Numbered from the stretch's first letter, positions 8,337 to 17,605 are shown. The stretch: DNA of 64,000 bases from Mesorhizobium sp. RMAD-H1 (GCF_014191375.1 NZ_JACHWN010000003.1:310001-374000); one strand, 5' to 3'. Numbers and translations: made by a program. Notes: generated by a model not told the origin, from the sequence alone.

Positions 8337-9566
8337 TCACCTCCCATGGTCGGACGGCGGCACGGGGAACATGACGCTGACGCAGGTTCCGCCCATCTGC
8401 GCATTTGTCCTGATATCGAATTTGGCCGAGATCAGCCGGGCGCGGGTGCGCATGTTCTCCAGACCGCTGCCAGCGCGTTTGCCTGATATTTCCAGGCCCT
8501 TTCCATCATCATTGATCTCGATCGCGATATTGCGTTTCATCATATGGAGCCGCACCGTAATCCGGCTCGCGCGCGAATGGCGGACGGCGTTGTTGATGGC
8601 CTCCTGAACTATGCGGAAAAGCGCGATGCTGACGGTCTGGTCGAGACTGTCGATCGCCCCGCCGGTATCATCGGTCAACTGCCAGTCGACGCAGGACTCG
8701 CTTTCGCTGACCGAGCGGTGGAGATGATTCTCCACCGCCTGCGCGAAGCCGAAAAGCTGGAGGATCGACGGTTTCGCCTGTTCGATGATCTGGCGGAGGT
8801 CCTGCATGCATTGCTGCAGCCCGCGCGACAAGGGCTCCAGCGTTTCTCCTGTCACCTCCGGCAGGTGTGTCAGCCGTTCGATACGCCGCGCCAGCCGGGT
8901 GAGGTCGGCGAGCGTCTGGTCGTGCAGATCCATGCCTATACGCTGTCTTTCGGTTTCGAGCGCTTCGGTCAGTTTCAAGGCGCCGAGGCGCAGGCCTTCC
9001 TCGCGTGCCCGCGCTTCCGCCTCGACGATTGCCGAGCGTTGCGCCTGCTCTGCCGCGCGCAGCGCAAAGAAATAAGGAGCTAGCAGATCGGCGATCGGCT
9101 GGGCATTCTGTACATCCTGCATGGAATAAAGATTGGCGGTATGGCTTGAGCAGCTCAGCGCGCCGATGACGTCGCCCCGCACCTTCAGAGGCACATGCAG
9201 CCGGCTGCGAAGCGACTGTTGCTGGATCGGCGCGGAAAAGGCGCCATCGAAATGAAACCGCGGATCGTTGCAGGCATCGTCGGTCAGGAGAAACGCCTCC
9301 TCGCCCCAGAGCAGCGCCCGGATCGGGCTGCCGGCCAGCGGCGCCGGCGGCGGCTTGCCCCAGGCGGTTTCTATCCCGGTTTCATAGGCGGTGTGATACT
9401 TGCCGTCGAGCATGATGATGCAGACGTCGAGATGGTCGTGCGGGATGATGTGGCTGATCTCCGCCGCAACCGCCTGAATGGCGGAATGGAAATCGAGCTG
9501 GCCGGCCAATAGCCGCGATATGCCGATATAGTGGTCCAAAAGCCTGGCCGGCGCCGGACTGAGCAT
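8337..9566 (-). CDS. cytoplasmic GAF-domain histidine kinase (HisKA_3)
   Basis: Sensor kinase of 409 residues with no membrane segment. A GAF domain (about 15-170) is followed by a helical linker, the HisKA_3 phospho-acceptor in ERQRIGMDLHDQTL (His about 215) and an HATPase domain with N box NNAVRHSRA, DDGKGL and GSGLENM. I chose the ATG at 9566 because GGAGGAGG lies 8 nt upstream; longer starts up to 9710 are possible but would place a 14-bp palindrome inside the gene. It probably senses a cytoplasmic small molecule through GAF and signals to the adjacent response regulator. Confidence 0.9.
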   Translation of the reverse strand: MLSPAPARLLDHYIGISRLLAGQLDFHSAIQAVAAEISHIIPHDHLDVCIIMLDGKYHTAYETGIETAWGKPPPAPLAGSPIRALLWGEEAFLLTDDACNDPRFHFDGAFSAPIQQQSLRSRLHVPLKVRGDVIGALSCSSHTANLYSMQDVQNAQPIADLLAPYFFALRAAEQAQRSAIVEAEARAREEGLRLGALKLTEALETERQRIGMDLHDQTLADLTRLARRIERLTHLPEVTGETLEPLSRGLQQCMQDLRQIIEQAKPSILQLFGFAQAVENHLHRSVSESESCVDWQLTDDTGGAIDSLDQTVSIALFRIVQEAINNAVRHSRASRITVRLHMMKRNIAIEINDDGKGLEISGKRAGSGLENMRTRARLISAKFDIRTNAQMGGTCVSVMFPVPPSDHGR

Positions 9567-9660
9567 CTGCGCATCCTCCTCCATCGTGCTGTCTCGCCTC
9601 TCCCTGGCGATAGGCACCACCTCTATACCCGATTTAGCGCTTTTCAGGGCCATTCCGTCT

Positions 9661-9674
9661 TGCGGGATCCCGCA
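9661..9674. promoter_or_regulatory. palindrome upstream of histidine kinase
   Basis: Perfect 14-bp palindrome TGCGGGATCCCGCA in the 285-bp region between the histidine kinase and the sugar-binding protein gene. It is followed by GATTTTT on the plus strand. It could be an operator or part of a promoter; nothing ties it firmly to a regulator. Confidence 0.35.
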
Positions 9675-9782
9675 GATTTTTGAGAACATACCGCAAATGG
9701 GTTGCCTCAATGCGCCTGTACAATACCGCCGATCTTCGTCATCCTGCCGCCACTGAGAGGAGGAAGCTCAGTTCCGGGATAG

Positions 9783-9836
9783 TTTCCGACCATTGGAAAC
9801 GGAAGAATATAGCGGGCCTGTTGCAGCAACAGGCCA
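9783..9836. promoter_or_regulatory. inverted repeats in leader of sugar importer operon
   Basis: Two inverted repeats precede the binding-protein gene at 9852. One is GTTTCC-N7-GGAAAC (9783-9801), a spacing typical of regulator sites. The other is a perfect stem with 10-bp arms GGCCTGTTGC (9816-9825) and its complement (9827-9836) and a 1-nt centre, ending 15 nt before the start codon. The second could fold in the mRNA leader beside the ribosome binding site GGGAGAGAG. The divergent two-component pair is a candidate regulator. Confidence 0.4.
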
Positions 9837-9851
9837 TGAGGGAGAGAGACA

Positions 9852-10865
9852 ATGAACATCAGAAAGATGCTTCTGGCATCGGTGGCGATCGCGTGCGCGG
9901 TTCCGGCCGCGGCCCTGGCGGATACGTCGGACAAGAAGATCGCGCTGTCCAACAATTATGCCGGCAATTCCTGGCGTCAGGCGATGCTGACCAGTTGGGA
10001 AAAGGTGACCGGCGAAGCCGTGAAGGCCGGTATCGTCGCCGCTGCCGATGCATTCACAACGGCGGAGAACCAGGCGACCGAGCAGGCCGCGCAAATCCAG
10101 AACATGATCCTGCAGGGCTATGACGCGATCGTCATCAATGCCGCGTCCCCGACGGCACTCAACGGTGCGGTCAAGGAAGCCTGCGATGCCGGCATCACCG
10201 TCGTCTCCTTCGACGGCATCGTCACCGAGCCTTGCGCCTGGCGCATCGCGGTCGATTTCAAGGAGATGGGCCGCAGCGAGATCGAATATCTCGCAAAGCG
10301 GCTTCCCGATGGCGGCAATCTTCTGGAAATCCGCGGGCTGGCCGGTGTCTTCGTCGATGACGTGATTTCGGGCGGTATCCACGAAGGCGTTGCCAAACAT
10401 TCGCAGTTCAAGATCGTCGGCTCGGTTCATGGCGACTGGGCGCAGGACGTCGCCCAGCGCGCCGTTGCCGGCATCCTGCCGAGCCTGCCGGAGATCGCCG
10501 CCGTGGTGACGCAGGGCGGCGACGGTTATGGCGCCGCACAGGCCTTTGCCGCCGCCAAACGCCCGACGCCCATCATCATCATGGGCAACCGTCAGGACGA
10601 GCTTGCCTGGTGGAAGGAGCAGAAGGACGCCAACGGCTATGAGACCATGTCGGTTTCGATCGCGCCGGGCGTCTCGACGCTCGCTTTCTGGGTCGCCCAG
10701 CAGATCCTCGACGGCAAGGAGGTCAAGAAGGACCTCGTCGTGCCGTTCCTGCGCATAGACCAGGACAATCTCGAGGCCAATCTGGAGAAGACCCCGCAGG
10801 GCGGCGTCGCCAATGTCGAATATACGCTGGAGGATGCCCAGAAGGTGATCGAGAACGCAAAATGA
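9852..10865 (+). CDS. ribose-type ABC sugar-binding protein
   Basis: Periplasmic binding protein of 337 residues in the periplasmic-binding-protein 4 (ribose/galactose) family. A Sec signal peptide covers about residues 1-23 (cleavage after AALA). Typical elements include ALSNNYAGNSWRQ at the N-terminus and QIQNMILQGYDAIVINAASP. It has a strong RBS (GGGAGAG). It leads an operon with an RbsA-type ATPase and two RbsC-type permeases, then an SMP-30 lactonase. The ligand is probably a sugar or sugar derivative that is handled as a lactone or acid, but is not identifiable from sequence. Confidence 0.92.
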   Translation: MNIRKMLLASVAIACAVPAAALADTSDKKIALSNNYAGNSWRQAMLTSWEKVTGEAVKAGIVAAADAFTTAENQATEQAAQIQNMILQGYDAIVINAASPTALNGAVKEACDAGITVVSFDGIVTEPCAWRIAVDFKEMGRSEIEYLAKRLPDGGNLLEIRGLAGVFVDDVISGGIHEGVAKHSQFKIVGSVHGDWAQDVAQRAVAGILPSLPEIAAVVTQGGDGYGAAQAFAAAKRPTPIIIMGNRQDELAWWKEQKDANGYETMSVSIAPGVSTLAFWVAQQILDGKEVKKDLVVPFLRIDQDNLEANLEKTPQGGVANVEYTLEDAQKVIENAK

Positions 10866-10871
10866 ACCTGC

Positions 10872-10907
10872 GGCCGGCACCAGCCGTCACTTCCGCCGGT
10901 GCCGGCC
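10872..10907 (+). terminator. hairpin after sugar-binding-protein gene
   Basis: Perfect inverted repeat GGCCGGCACC / GGTGCCGGCC with a 16-nt loop, starting 6 nt after the binding-protein stop and 75 nt before the ATPase. TCTTCAATT follows rather than a U-run. It is likely a partial terminator or 3' stabiliser that raises binding-protein over membrane-component levels. Confidence 0.6.
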
Positions 10908-10981
10908 TCTTCAATTCAGCTTCATCCGCATCGAGTCGGATAGAGCCATAATCCCGGCGAACAGAGGCCGCAAGACAGATT

Positions 10982-12478
10982 ATGACAGGCAGTTCCCAAT
11001 CCGGGCCGGTAGTCGAGGTACAGGGCGTCAAGGTCAGCTTCGGCGCCGTGCGTGCGCTTGCCGGCGTCGATCTCACCATCCGGCCGGGTGAATGCGTCGG
11101 CCTCGTCGGCCATAATGGCGCGGGCAAATCGACCATCGTCAATGTCATCAATGGCGGACTTTCCCCGCATGAGGGCACGATCGCCTATGAAGGCGAGGAG
11201 CGTGGCCGCACAGGGATCGCTGCTGCGCGCAGCCATGGCATACGCTGCGTGTTTCAGGAATTGTCGCTATGCCCGAACCTGACCGTCATCGAGAATACGC
11301 GGATCATGCACCGCGCGCTCACCGGCTGGAACTGGCGCAGCAGGGCGGCTGCCGCCATCAGGGATAAGCTGGACGAAATTTTCCCCGGCCATCGCATCGA
11401 TTGTTCCCGCGCCGTGGGCGATCTCTCGATCGCCGAGCGCCAGATGGTGGAGATCGCGACGGCGTTCGCCGATGTCGGCCAGGCGCCGAAGTTGGTCATT
11501 CTGGACGAGCCGACCTCCTCGCTCGATGCGAGTCTTGCGGAGCAGTTGCTGGCGCATGTCCGCACATATGTAGCGGACGGCGGCTCGATCATCTTCATCT
11601 CGCATATTCTGGGCGAGGTGCTTTCGACGGCGACCCGCATCCTGGTGATGAAGGATGGCCGCGTCGTCGCCGACCGCCCGGCCGTCGAGTTCACGCAAGC
11701 AGGGCTCGTCCAGGCGATGGGAAGTGTCGTGGCGGAGAAGAAGGATGCGCGGGCGGCGCGCGAGCGCGCTACATCCGAGCCAGTGCTCTCCTTGCCACAG
11801 CGCCGCGGACGTGGCCTGCCGTTCCAGGCATTTGCTGGCGAGATCGTCGGGCTTGCCGGGTTGAGCGGGCATGGCCAGACCGACATGCTGGTTGACCTCT
11901 ATCTCTCACGCAGCGGCAACTGGCTGCGGCGCAGGAATCCCGAGGTGGCCTTCGTCGCCGGCGATCGCGGCTATAACGGCACCTTCCCGCTGTGGAGCAT
12001 TCTCAAGAATCTGAGCATTGGCTCGCTCACCGATCTCTCCCGCGCCACGCTCGTCGACGAGCGGCACGAGGCAGAACTGGGTGAGGAGTGGAAGCGCAGG
12101 ATCGCGATCCGCACACCGGACATGGAGAATGGCATTCTGTCGCTTTCCGGCGGCAATCAGCAGAAGGTGCTCTTTGCCCGTGCATTGGCAGTCCGCGCGC
12201 CTGTGGTGCTGATGGACGATCCGATGCGCGGCGTCGATATCGGCACCAAGCAGGAGGTCTACGACATGGTGCGCAAGGAGGCGGAGGCCGGGCGCACCTT
12301 CATCTGGTATTCGACCGAGATGGACGAAGTCTGTATCTGCGACCGCGTCTATGTCTTCAACGCGGGTGCCATCGTCGCCGAACTCACCGGAAATGAGATC
12401 AATGAGGAAAATATCCTCGCCGCTTCCTTCACCGAAGCGTCGGCTTCGGATGCCGTGACCAAGGGTGCCGCTGCATGA
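10982..12478 (+). CDS. ribose-type ABC sugar importer ATPase (RbsA-like)
   Basis: Tandem ABC ATPase of 498 residues. The first domain has Walker [10 protein letters not shown] (about 43-51), signature [12 protein letters not shown] and Walker [13 protein letters not shown]. The second has a degenerate Walker A ([11 protein letters not shown]), signature LSGGNQQKV and [13 protein letters not shown], as is normal for this family where only one site is fully catalytic. The stop overlaps the first permease start by 4 bp. The middle of the second domain is compact. It energises the importer whose binding protein precedes it. Confidence 0.93.
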   Translation: MTGSSQSGPVVEVQGVKVSFGAVRALAGVDLTIRPGECVGLVGHNGAGKSTIVNVINGGLSPHEGTIAYEGEERGRTGIAAARSHGIRCVFQELSLCPNLTVIENTRIMHRALTGWNWRSRAAAAIRDKLDEIFPGHRIDCSRAVGDLSIAERQMVEIATAFADVGQAPKLVILDEPTSSLDASLAEQLLAHVRTYVADGGSIIFISHILGEVLSTATRILVMKDGRVVADRPAVEFTQAGLVQAMGSVVAEKKDARAARERATSEPVLSLPQRRGRGLPFQAFAGEIVGLAGLSGHGQTDMLVDLYLSRSGNWLRRRNPEVAFVAGDRGYNGTFPLWSILKNLSIGSLTDLSRATLVDERHEAELGEEWKRRIAIRTPDMENGILSLSGGNQQKVLFARALAVRAPVVLMDDPMRGVDIGTKQEVYDMVRKEAEAGRTFIWYSTEMDEVCICDRVYVFNAGAIVAELTGNEINEENILAASFTEASASDAVTKGAAA

Positions 12479-13422
12479 AATTGAACCTATCCGCCGATAG
12501 CGTCCGGCTGCTGATACCGGCGCTGTCGCTGACCGTTCTTTTATGCGCGGTTTTCTATCTGCAGCCGCGCGCCATGAGCTATACCGGACTCAATCTCCTC
12601 TTCAATCTCGCAGTGCCGATCACTCTTGCGACCATTGCGCAGATGCTGATCATGACGGTCAATGATCTCGATTTGTCGATGGGCACATTCGTCAGTTTCG
12701 TCGCCTGCGTCGCCGCCACCTTCCTGCCGACCGAGCCGCTTATCGGCGCCCTCATTCTTCTGGCCGCAATCGCTGCCTACGCCGTTCTCGGCGTCGTCAT
12801 CCACGTCCGCGAGCTGCCGTCGATCGTCGTCACCCTCGGCATGAGCTTTGTCTGGGGCGGTCTTGCCGTGCTGATCCTGCCCGCACCCGGCGGCCAGGCG
12901 CCGGTCTGGGCGCGCGCCCTCATGACCTCCAAGCCGCCGCTCGTGCCCATGGCAATCGTTGCAAGCATCATCATCGCCGTGATCACCCATTTCATCGTCA
13001 TGCGCTCGTCCTTCGGCGTGCTGATCCGCGGCGTCGGCGGCAACACCCGTTCCGTCGAGCGCGCCGGCTGGTCGATCATCGCCGCGCGGGCGGGCGCCTA
13101 TGCGCTCGCCGCCTTCTTTGCCGTTTTGGCCGGCATAGCGCTCGTCGGGCTGACCACATCGGCCGACGCCAATATCGCCCTTCGCTATACGTTGCTCTCC
13201 ATCGCCGGGGTCATTCTCGGCGGCGGCGAGTTTGTCGGCGGGCGCGTGTCCCCGGTGGGTGCGGTCATCGGCGCCCTGACGCTGACGCTCGCCGGGTCCT
13301 TCCTTTCGTTCCTCAGGATTTCGCCGGACTGGCAGATCGGTGCGCAGGGAGCGATCCTGATCATCGTGCTTGCGCTGCGCCTTCTTCTCAATCGGCTGGA
13401 AAAGCGGGAGAAAGGCCGATGA
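12475..13422 (+). CDS. ribose-type ABC sugar importer permease 1
   Basis: Hydrophobic permease of 315 residues of the RbsC-like (BPD_transp_2) family, with about nine membrane segments and the family motif [19 protein letters not shown] in the cytoplasmic loop. It overlaps the ATPase stop and the next permease start by 4 bp each (ATGA), which implies translational coupling. Two different permeases in the operon suggest a heterodimeric channel. Confidence 0.92.
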   Translation: MKLNLSADSVRLLIPALSLTVLLCAVFYLQPRAMSYTGLNLLFNLAVPITLATIAQMLIMTVNDLDLSMGTFVSFVACVAATFLPTEPLIGALILLAAIAAYAVLGVVIHVRELPSIVVTLGMSFVWGGLAVLILPAPGGQAPVWARALMTSKPPLVPMAIVASIIIAVITHFIVMRSSFGVLIRGVGGNTRSVERAGWSIIAARAGAYALAAFFAVLAGIALVGLTTSADANIALRYTLLSIAGVILGGGEFVGGRVSPVGAVIGALTLTLAGSFLSFLRISPDWQIGAQGAILIIVLALRLLLNRLEKREKGR

Positions 13423-14369
13423 ACGCGCTTCGTTCGCTCGTCCAGAAGCCATGGATATGGTCCTTCGCGGCGACCGCCATCGTCTGGTTCATAACGATCA
13501 TGTTCACCGGTGGCGCCAGCGCCGCGGGCCTGTCGCAGGCCGCATTCACCTTCGCGTCGTTTTCGGTTATCGTCGGCATCGGCCAGATGTTCGTCATCAC
13601 GCTGGGGCCGGGCAACATCGATCTCTCCGTCCCGGCGATGATGACGCTTTCAGGCGCGGTGGCGCTCAAGCTGATGGATGTGGACAATTCCATGATCCTG
13701 CCCGGCCTTGCCGTGGCAATTCTGCTCGGTGTTGCGGTCGGCGTCGGCAATTATGCATTCATCAAGCTCCTGCGCATCCCGCCGATCATCGCGACGCTTT
13801 CGATGAGCTTCATCGTCCAGTCCATGGCGATCTGGACCAATCGCGGCATCCGGATCAAACCGCCGGCGCTGCTGGCCGATTTCACCACCTCCAGTTTCTG
13901 GGGCATACCGAACGTCGCCATCGTCGCCTTCGTGCTGTCCGTGATCGCCTGGATCCTTCTGCAGAAAAGTGTCTATGGACGCTGGATCTCGGCGATCGGC
14001 CAGAGCATCCCGGCGGCCCGGATGGCGGGCGTCCCGGTCGATGGCGTCCGCCTCGCGACCTATGTGCTGTGCGCGGTGCTTGCCTCCGTCTGTGGCTATC
14101 TGCTGGCCAGCTTTTCGGGGGGTGCGGCACTCAATATGGGTACCGAATATCTCCTGATGTCGATCGCCGTCGTCGTCATCGGCGGCACCGCCGTTGCCGG
14201 CGGCGATTCCAATGTCCCAGGCATCTGGGGCGCATCGCTGTTCCTCTTCCTCGTCGTCTCCATGCTCAACACCTATGGCCTTGGCGCGGGCATCCGCCTT
14301 GTCATGACGGGCATCATCATCATCGCGGTGATCATGGTAGCGGGAGGCCGCAAGCGCGGGCGCTCCTGA
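13419..14369 (+). CDS. ribose-type ABC sugar importer permease 2
   Basis: Second RbsC-like permease, 316 residues, with about nine membrane segments. The conserved stretch GNIDLSVPAMMTLSG and the loop AIGQSIPAARMAGVPVDGVR are typical. It is coupled to the first permease through an ATGA overlap. The SMP-30 gene starts 43 bp downstream with its own good RBS. Confidence 0.92.
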   Translation: MNALRSLVQKPWIWSFAATAIVWFITIMFTGGASAAGLSQAAFTFASFSVIVGIGQMFVITLGPGNIDLSVPAMMTLSGAVALKLMDVDNSMILPGLAVAILLGVAVGVGNYAFIKLLRIPPIIATLSMSFIVQSMAIWTNRGIRIKPPALLADFTTSSFWGIPNVAIVAFVLSVIAWILLQKSVYGRWISAIGQSIPAARMAGVPVDGVRLATYVLCAVLASVCGYLLASFSGGAALNMGTEYLLMSIAVVVIGGTAVAGGDSNVPGIWGASLFLFLVVSMLNTYGLGAGIRLVMTGIIIIAVIMVAGGRKRGRS

Positions 14370-14412
14370 CGCTGCGTCGGAATTTTTAAATCTTTACACG
14401 AGGAGCAGGCGC

Positions 14413-15327
14413 ATGCTGCATAATCCGATCTATGAAATTCACGACCGGCGGTTTCAGAGCCTGATCGTCAAGAATGCCGATCTGGAAGAGCTCCATACCG
14501 GCTGCCGATGGGCGGAAGGGCCGGTTTGGCTCGCCGATGCGCGCTGCCTCCTGTGGAGCGATATTCCGAACCAGCGGATGCTGCGCTGGGTTCCGGAAGG
14601 CGGCGTCTCGACCTTCCGGGCACCGTCCAATTTCACCAATGGCAATACCCGCGACCGGCAGGGGCGGCTCGTGTCCTGCGAGCACGGCACGCGCCGCGTG
14701 ACCCGCACCGAAATCGACGGGACGATCACCGTCCTCGCCGACAGCTACCAGGGCAGGCGCCTCAATTCACCCAATGACGTTGTGGTACGCTCGGACGGCT
14801 CGATCTGGTTCACCGATCCGACCTACGGCATCCTCTCGGATTATGAGGGTTACAAGGCAGAGCCGGAGCAGGCCGCGCGCAATGTCTTCCGCCTTGACCC
14901 TGATACGGGAGCGCTGGAATCCGCCGTCGACGATTTTATCCAGCCGAACGGGCTCGCTTTTTCGCCCGACGAGAGCAAGCTCTATATCGCCGATTCAGGC
15001 GGCAGCAGTGACGAGACGCTGCCGCGCCATATCCGCGTCTTCGACGTGGAAGGTGGCAAGCGCCTGACCAATGGGAGGCTGTTCTGCACCATCGACAAGG
15101 GCGTGCCGGACGGGATGCGGGTCGATACGGAAGGCAATGTCTGGACCAGCGCCGGCGATGGCGTGCAGTGCTTTGCGCCGGATGGCGCTCTGCTCGGCAA
15201 GATCCTGGTGCCGCAGGTGGTGGCGAACCTCACCTTCGGCGGTCCGCGCCGCAACCGGTTGTTCATCGCGGCTACCAAATCCCTCTATTCGATCTATGTC
15301 ACGGCGACGGGTGCGCAGGTCCCCTGA
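14413..15327 (+). CDS. SMP-30/gluconolactonase family lactonase
   Basis: Six-bladed beta-propeller hydrolase of 304 residues that opens sugar lactones. Metal-ligand motifs of the family are visible: the Glu in RWAEGPVW (about 35), the Asn in NSPNDVVV (about 121), PNGLAFSPDES, and PDGMRVDTEGNVW. RBS GAGGAGCAGG is well placed. As the fifth gene of the sugar importer operon it suggests that the imported sugar is oxidised to a lactone and hydrolysed in the cytoplasm; no sugar dehydrogenase is in the operon unless the beta-hydroxyacid dehydrogenase downstream plays that part. Confidence 0.9.
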   Translation: MLHNPIYEIHDRRFQSLIVKNADLEELHTGCRWAEGPVWLADARCLLWSDIPNQRMLRWVPEGGVSTFRAPSNFTNGNTRDRQGRLVSCEHGTRRVTRTEIDGTITVLADSYQGRRLNSPNDVVVRSDGSIWFTDPTYGILSDYEGYKAEPEQAARNVFRLDPDTGALESAVDDFIQPNGLAFSPDESKLYIADSGGSSDETLPRHIRVFDVEGGKRLTNGRLFCTIDKGVPDGMRVDTEGNVWTSAGDGVQCFAPDGALLGKILVPQVVANLTFGGPRRNRLFIAATKSLYSIYVTATGAQVP

Positions 15328-15346
15328 TGCGGGCTGGGCTGTGAAT

Positions 15347-15456
15347 GCCCCTCATCTGCCTCTGGCATCTTCTCCCCGCACGCGGGGAGAAGAAAGAAGC
15401 GGCAACGCTGGTGTCTCCCTCTCCCCGCTTGCGGGGAGAGGGTAAGGGTGAGGGGC
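15347..15456. repeat. RIME1-like rhizobial intergenic palindromic element
   Basis: Compound palindromic element of about 110 bp. Outer inverted ends are GCCCCTCA (15347-15354) and TGAGGGGC (15449-15456). Inside are two large hairpins: CTTCTCCCC-N6-GGGGAGAAG (15369-15392) and a 12-bp arm pair CCCTCTCCCCGC / GCGGGGAGAGGG (15417-15442). Size, two-palindrome layout and base content agree with my memory of the RIME1 repeat of Rhizobium and relatives. It may also end transcription of the sugar importer operon. Confidence 0.8.
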
Positions 15457-15557
15457 AATTTACGCCATATAGGATTGCCTTGCTGATGTGGGGTGACGGC
15501 CGCGACTTTCTGTAGGTAGACTGAACAAGAAGTACCGCGAACGGGAGGAGTGACTGC

Positions 15558-16457
15558 ATGAGCAAGGAACGGATCGGTTTCATCGGCGTCGGGCTGATGG
15601 GGCACGGCATGGCCAAGAACATCGTGGAGAAGGGTTGGCCCCTGACCGTGCTCGGGCATCGCAACCGCGCGCCGGTCGAGGATCTGAAGGCCCGCGGCGC
15701 GGCCGAGGCCACCAGCGCGCGCGACCTTGCCGAAAAGAGCGACATCGTCGTCATCTGCGTCACCGGCAGCCCGCAGGTGGAAGCGGCCGTCAACGGCCCG
15801 GAAGGACTGGCTTCGGCGGGCAAGCCCTTGCTCATCTGTGACTGCTCGACATCGGAGCCTTCCTCGACCATCAGGCTCGCGGCCGAGCTTGCGCCCAAGG
15901 GCATCACGCTGATCGATGCGCCGCTCAGCCGTACGCCCAAGGACGCGGAGGCTGGCACGCTCGATGTCATGGTCGGCGGCGATCCGGAGGCGGTCGAGCG
16001 CGCCTGGCCGGTGCTCGACGCCTTTGCCCAGCGCATCGTCAAGACCGGGCCGGTCGGCACGGGTCACACGATGAAGCTCCTCAACAATTTCGTCTCGATG
16101 GGCTATGCCGCCATCTATGCGGAGGCCTTGGCGCTCGGCGCGAAAGCGGGCATCACGCCGGCCGTCTTCGACAGCGTCATCCGCGGCGGCCGGATGGACT
16201 GCCTCTTCTACCAGACCTTCTTCAAATATGTGCTCGAACGCGACCGCGACGCGCACAAATTCACCCTCGCCAATGCGCTGAAGGACACCACCTATCTCGC
16301 CGCCTTCGCCAATGCCGCCGGCCTTGCCAATCCGGTTGGCGCGGCGGTGCGCAACTCCTTCGCCCTGGCGGTCAATACCGGCCATGCTGAGGACTACGTG
16401 CCGATGCTCTCCGACATCGTGGCTGAGATGAACGGGGTCAAGCTGGTCGATGGTTGA
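15558..16457 (+). CDS. beta-hydroxyacid dehydrogenase (3-hydroxyisobutyrate dehydrogenase family)
   Basis: NAD(P)-dependent oxidoreductase of 299 residues. It has the Rossmann motif GFIGVGLMGHGM (about 6-17), the substrate region DAPLSRTPKDAEAGTL (about 119-134) and the catalytic Lys in TGHTMKLLNNF (about 173). Family members act on 3-hydroxyisobutyrate, tartronate semialdehyde, 2-hydroxy-3-oxopropionate or similar 3-hydroxy acids. RBS GGGAGGAG lies 8 nt upstream. It follows the lactonase after a repeat element; it may act further along the same sugar-acid pathway, but could also be independently transcribed. Confidence 0.88.
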   Translation: MSKERIGFIGVGLMGHGMAKNIVEKGWPLTVLGHRNRAPVEDLKARGAAEATSARDLAEKSDIVVICVTGSPQVEAAVNGPEGLASAGKPLLICDCSTSEPSSTIRLAAELAPKGITLIDAPLSRTPKDAEAGTLDVMVGGDPEAVERAWPVLDAFAQRIVKTGPVGTGHTMKLLNNFVSMGYAAIYAEALALGAKAGITPAVFDSVIRGGRMDCLFYQTFFKYVLERDRDAHKFTLANALKDTTYLAAFANAAGLANPVGAAVRNSFALAVNTGHAEDYVPMLSDIVAEMNGVKLVDG

Positions 16458-16497
16458 GCTTCTCGGTCGTCTCAAGGCCGGTCTCCGCCGCAAAAGG

Positions 16498-16923
16498 CTA
16501 TGCTTGGTGACTGCGCTCGATCTTGGCGATGATCACGAGAGCCGTGGCGAGCAATAGTGCTCCATTGAACGGGTGCATCGCCTGTAGCAGGCCGGAGCCT
16601 GTGCTCTGGCCGGCCACGACATAGACGATCTGCAGCACGTAGAGCAGCGCGAGGCAGCCTGCCCACCAGCGGAGCGCTCTAACGCTGCGCACCAGCAGCG
16701 TCGAGATGAACAGGGCGAGAATCGGTATGGCGACCAAAGCGCCGATGGCGGCGTGCCATTCCCAGAATGCGGCATTCTGGAAGAGCGAGAGACCCGCCGT
16801 GAAGAACTGCGCCAGCATGAGAATAGGCAAGAGCCGCGCCGAAAGGACGAAATGGCGCGGCGCTATACGATGGGAACGGTCGCGAGCCGTAAGGTTTTCC
16901 TGCAGGACGGACATGTCGGTCAT
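16498..16923 (-). CDS. small four-helix membrane protein (DUF6220-like)
   Basis: Protein of 141 residues with an N-terminal cytoplasmic segment of about 28 residues and four predicted membrane helices (about 29-50, 57-78, 87-104, 117-133). Conserved-looking His residues near membrane edges (WEWHAAIG, AMHPFNG) resemble heme-coordinating small membrane proteins or DUF6220 members. The ATG at 16923 overlaps the TGA of the oxidoreductase upstream (ATGA), so the two are co-translated. A longer in-frame extension to 17430 is a shadow of the oxidoreductase and is not used. The function is unknown. Confidence 0.75.
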   Translation of the reverse strand: MTDMSVLQENLTARDRSHRIAPRHFVLSARLLPILMLAQFFTAGLSLFQNAAFWEWHAAIGALVAIPILALFISTLLVRSVRALRWWAGCLALLYVLQIVYVVAGQSTGSGLLQAMHPFNGALLLATALVIIAKIERSHQA

Positions 16924-17521
16924 CCCTGTACCGGAGCAAGGTGACGGGATGCGGTCCGGGCTTCCGCGTGCGAGGTCCTGGCGATCCATGTGCCAAGCTG
17001 CGCGGCGTAGCGCTGGCCGGCCTCTTCCAGCGTTTCGTCGGAAAGCTTGTCCGCCCGGTAGAGAATGAAGGGCTGCGCCCAGTCCAGCCCGCAGCGATGC
17101 GCGGTGGCTCGCAACGGGGCAAGCAATGCTTCCATGGTGAACATATTGCGTCCGCCGGGGCGATAGGCATCGGGAACATTGCCCGCCGTCGCAGCGATCA
17201 TCACGGGTGTGCCTTCGAGGAGACGCCCTTCCGTCTCGTAGGCGAGATAGAACATGCGGGTGAGCACGGCATCCTGCCATGCCTTCATCACGGTGGCGTG
17301 GAATACCACTGGATAGGAAACTGCAGCACGATGCGATCGGCATGAAGGAGACGCTCGGCCTCCCTTTCGCCATCCCGGACCATGTCGATGCCATGGGGAT
17401 AGAGCGCCTGCATGTCGATGAACTCAACATGCGGCCGCCGGGCCGCGGCTCTCATCAGCGCGGCATTGGCCCTTGAGCGGGACAGGTCGGGATGAAACAG
17501 CAGGATCAGGGTTTTCGACAT
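16920..17521 (-). pseudogene. NAD(P)H oxidoreductase (flavodoxin-like fold), frameshifted
   Basis: Two reading frames together make one NQO/KefF-type NAD(P)H dehydrogenase of about 199 residues. The first (17521 down to 17288) gives KTLILLFHPDLSRSRANAAL and the substrate loop FPIQWYSTPP; the second (from about 17290 to 16920) continues MKAWQDAVLTRMFYLAYE and the glycine-containing FMN loop region. The family has FPxxWYSxPxLMKAW, so one base is missing around 17290-17291, where CCG-CTG-ATG has become CCG-TG-ATG. Either a true pseudogene or a sequence error. It is divergent from a LysR gene and overlaps the small membrane protein gene downstream. Confidence 0.82.
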
Positions 17522-17569
17522 AACTACCTCCTTGTGATGGAGGCATGATGCAGATAGCCGATAAATTAT

Positions 17570-17584
17570 TCCAATCGATATCGA
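17570..17584. promoter_or_regulatory. candidate LysR site
   Basis: The 84-bp region between the oxidoreductase and the LysR gene holds TCCAATCGAT followed by the perfect palindrome TCGATATCGA (17575-17584). The same 10-mer TCCAATCGAT occurs at 44821-44830 in another LysR/oxidoreductase intergenic region. LysR regulators bind such AT-rich dyads between divergent genes. Confidence 0.4.
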
Positions 17585-17605
17585 ATATGTTCTATTATAG
17601 ATGCT

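Noticed and set aside
17286-17296. Programmed frameshift in the oxidoreductase
   Set aside because: No slippery heptamer or downstream structure; a simple one-base loss explains the break.
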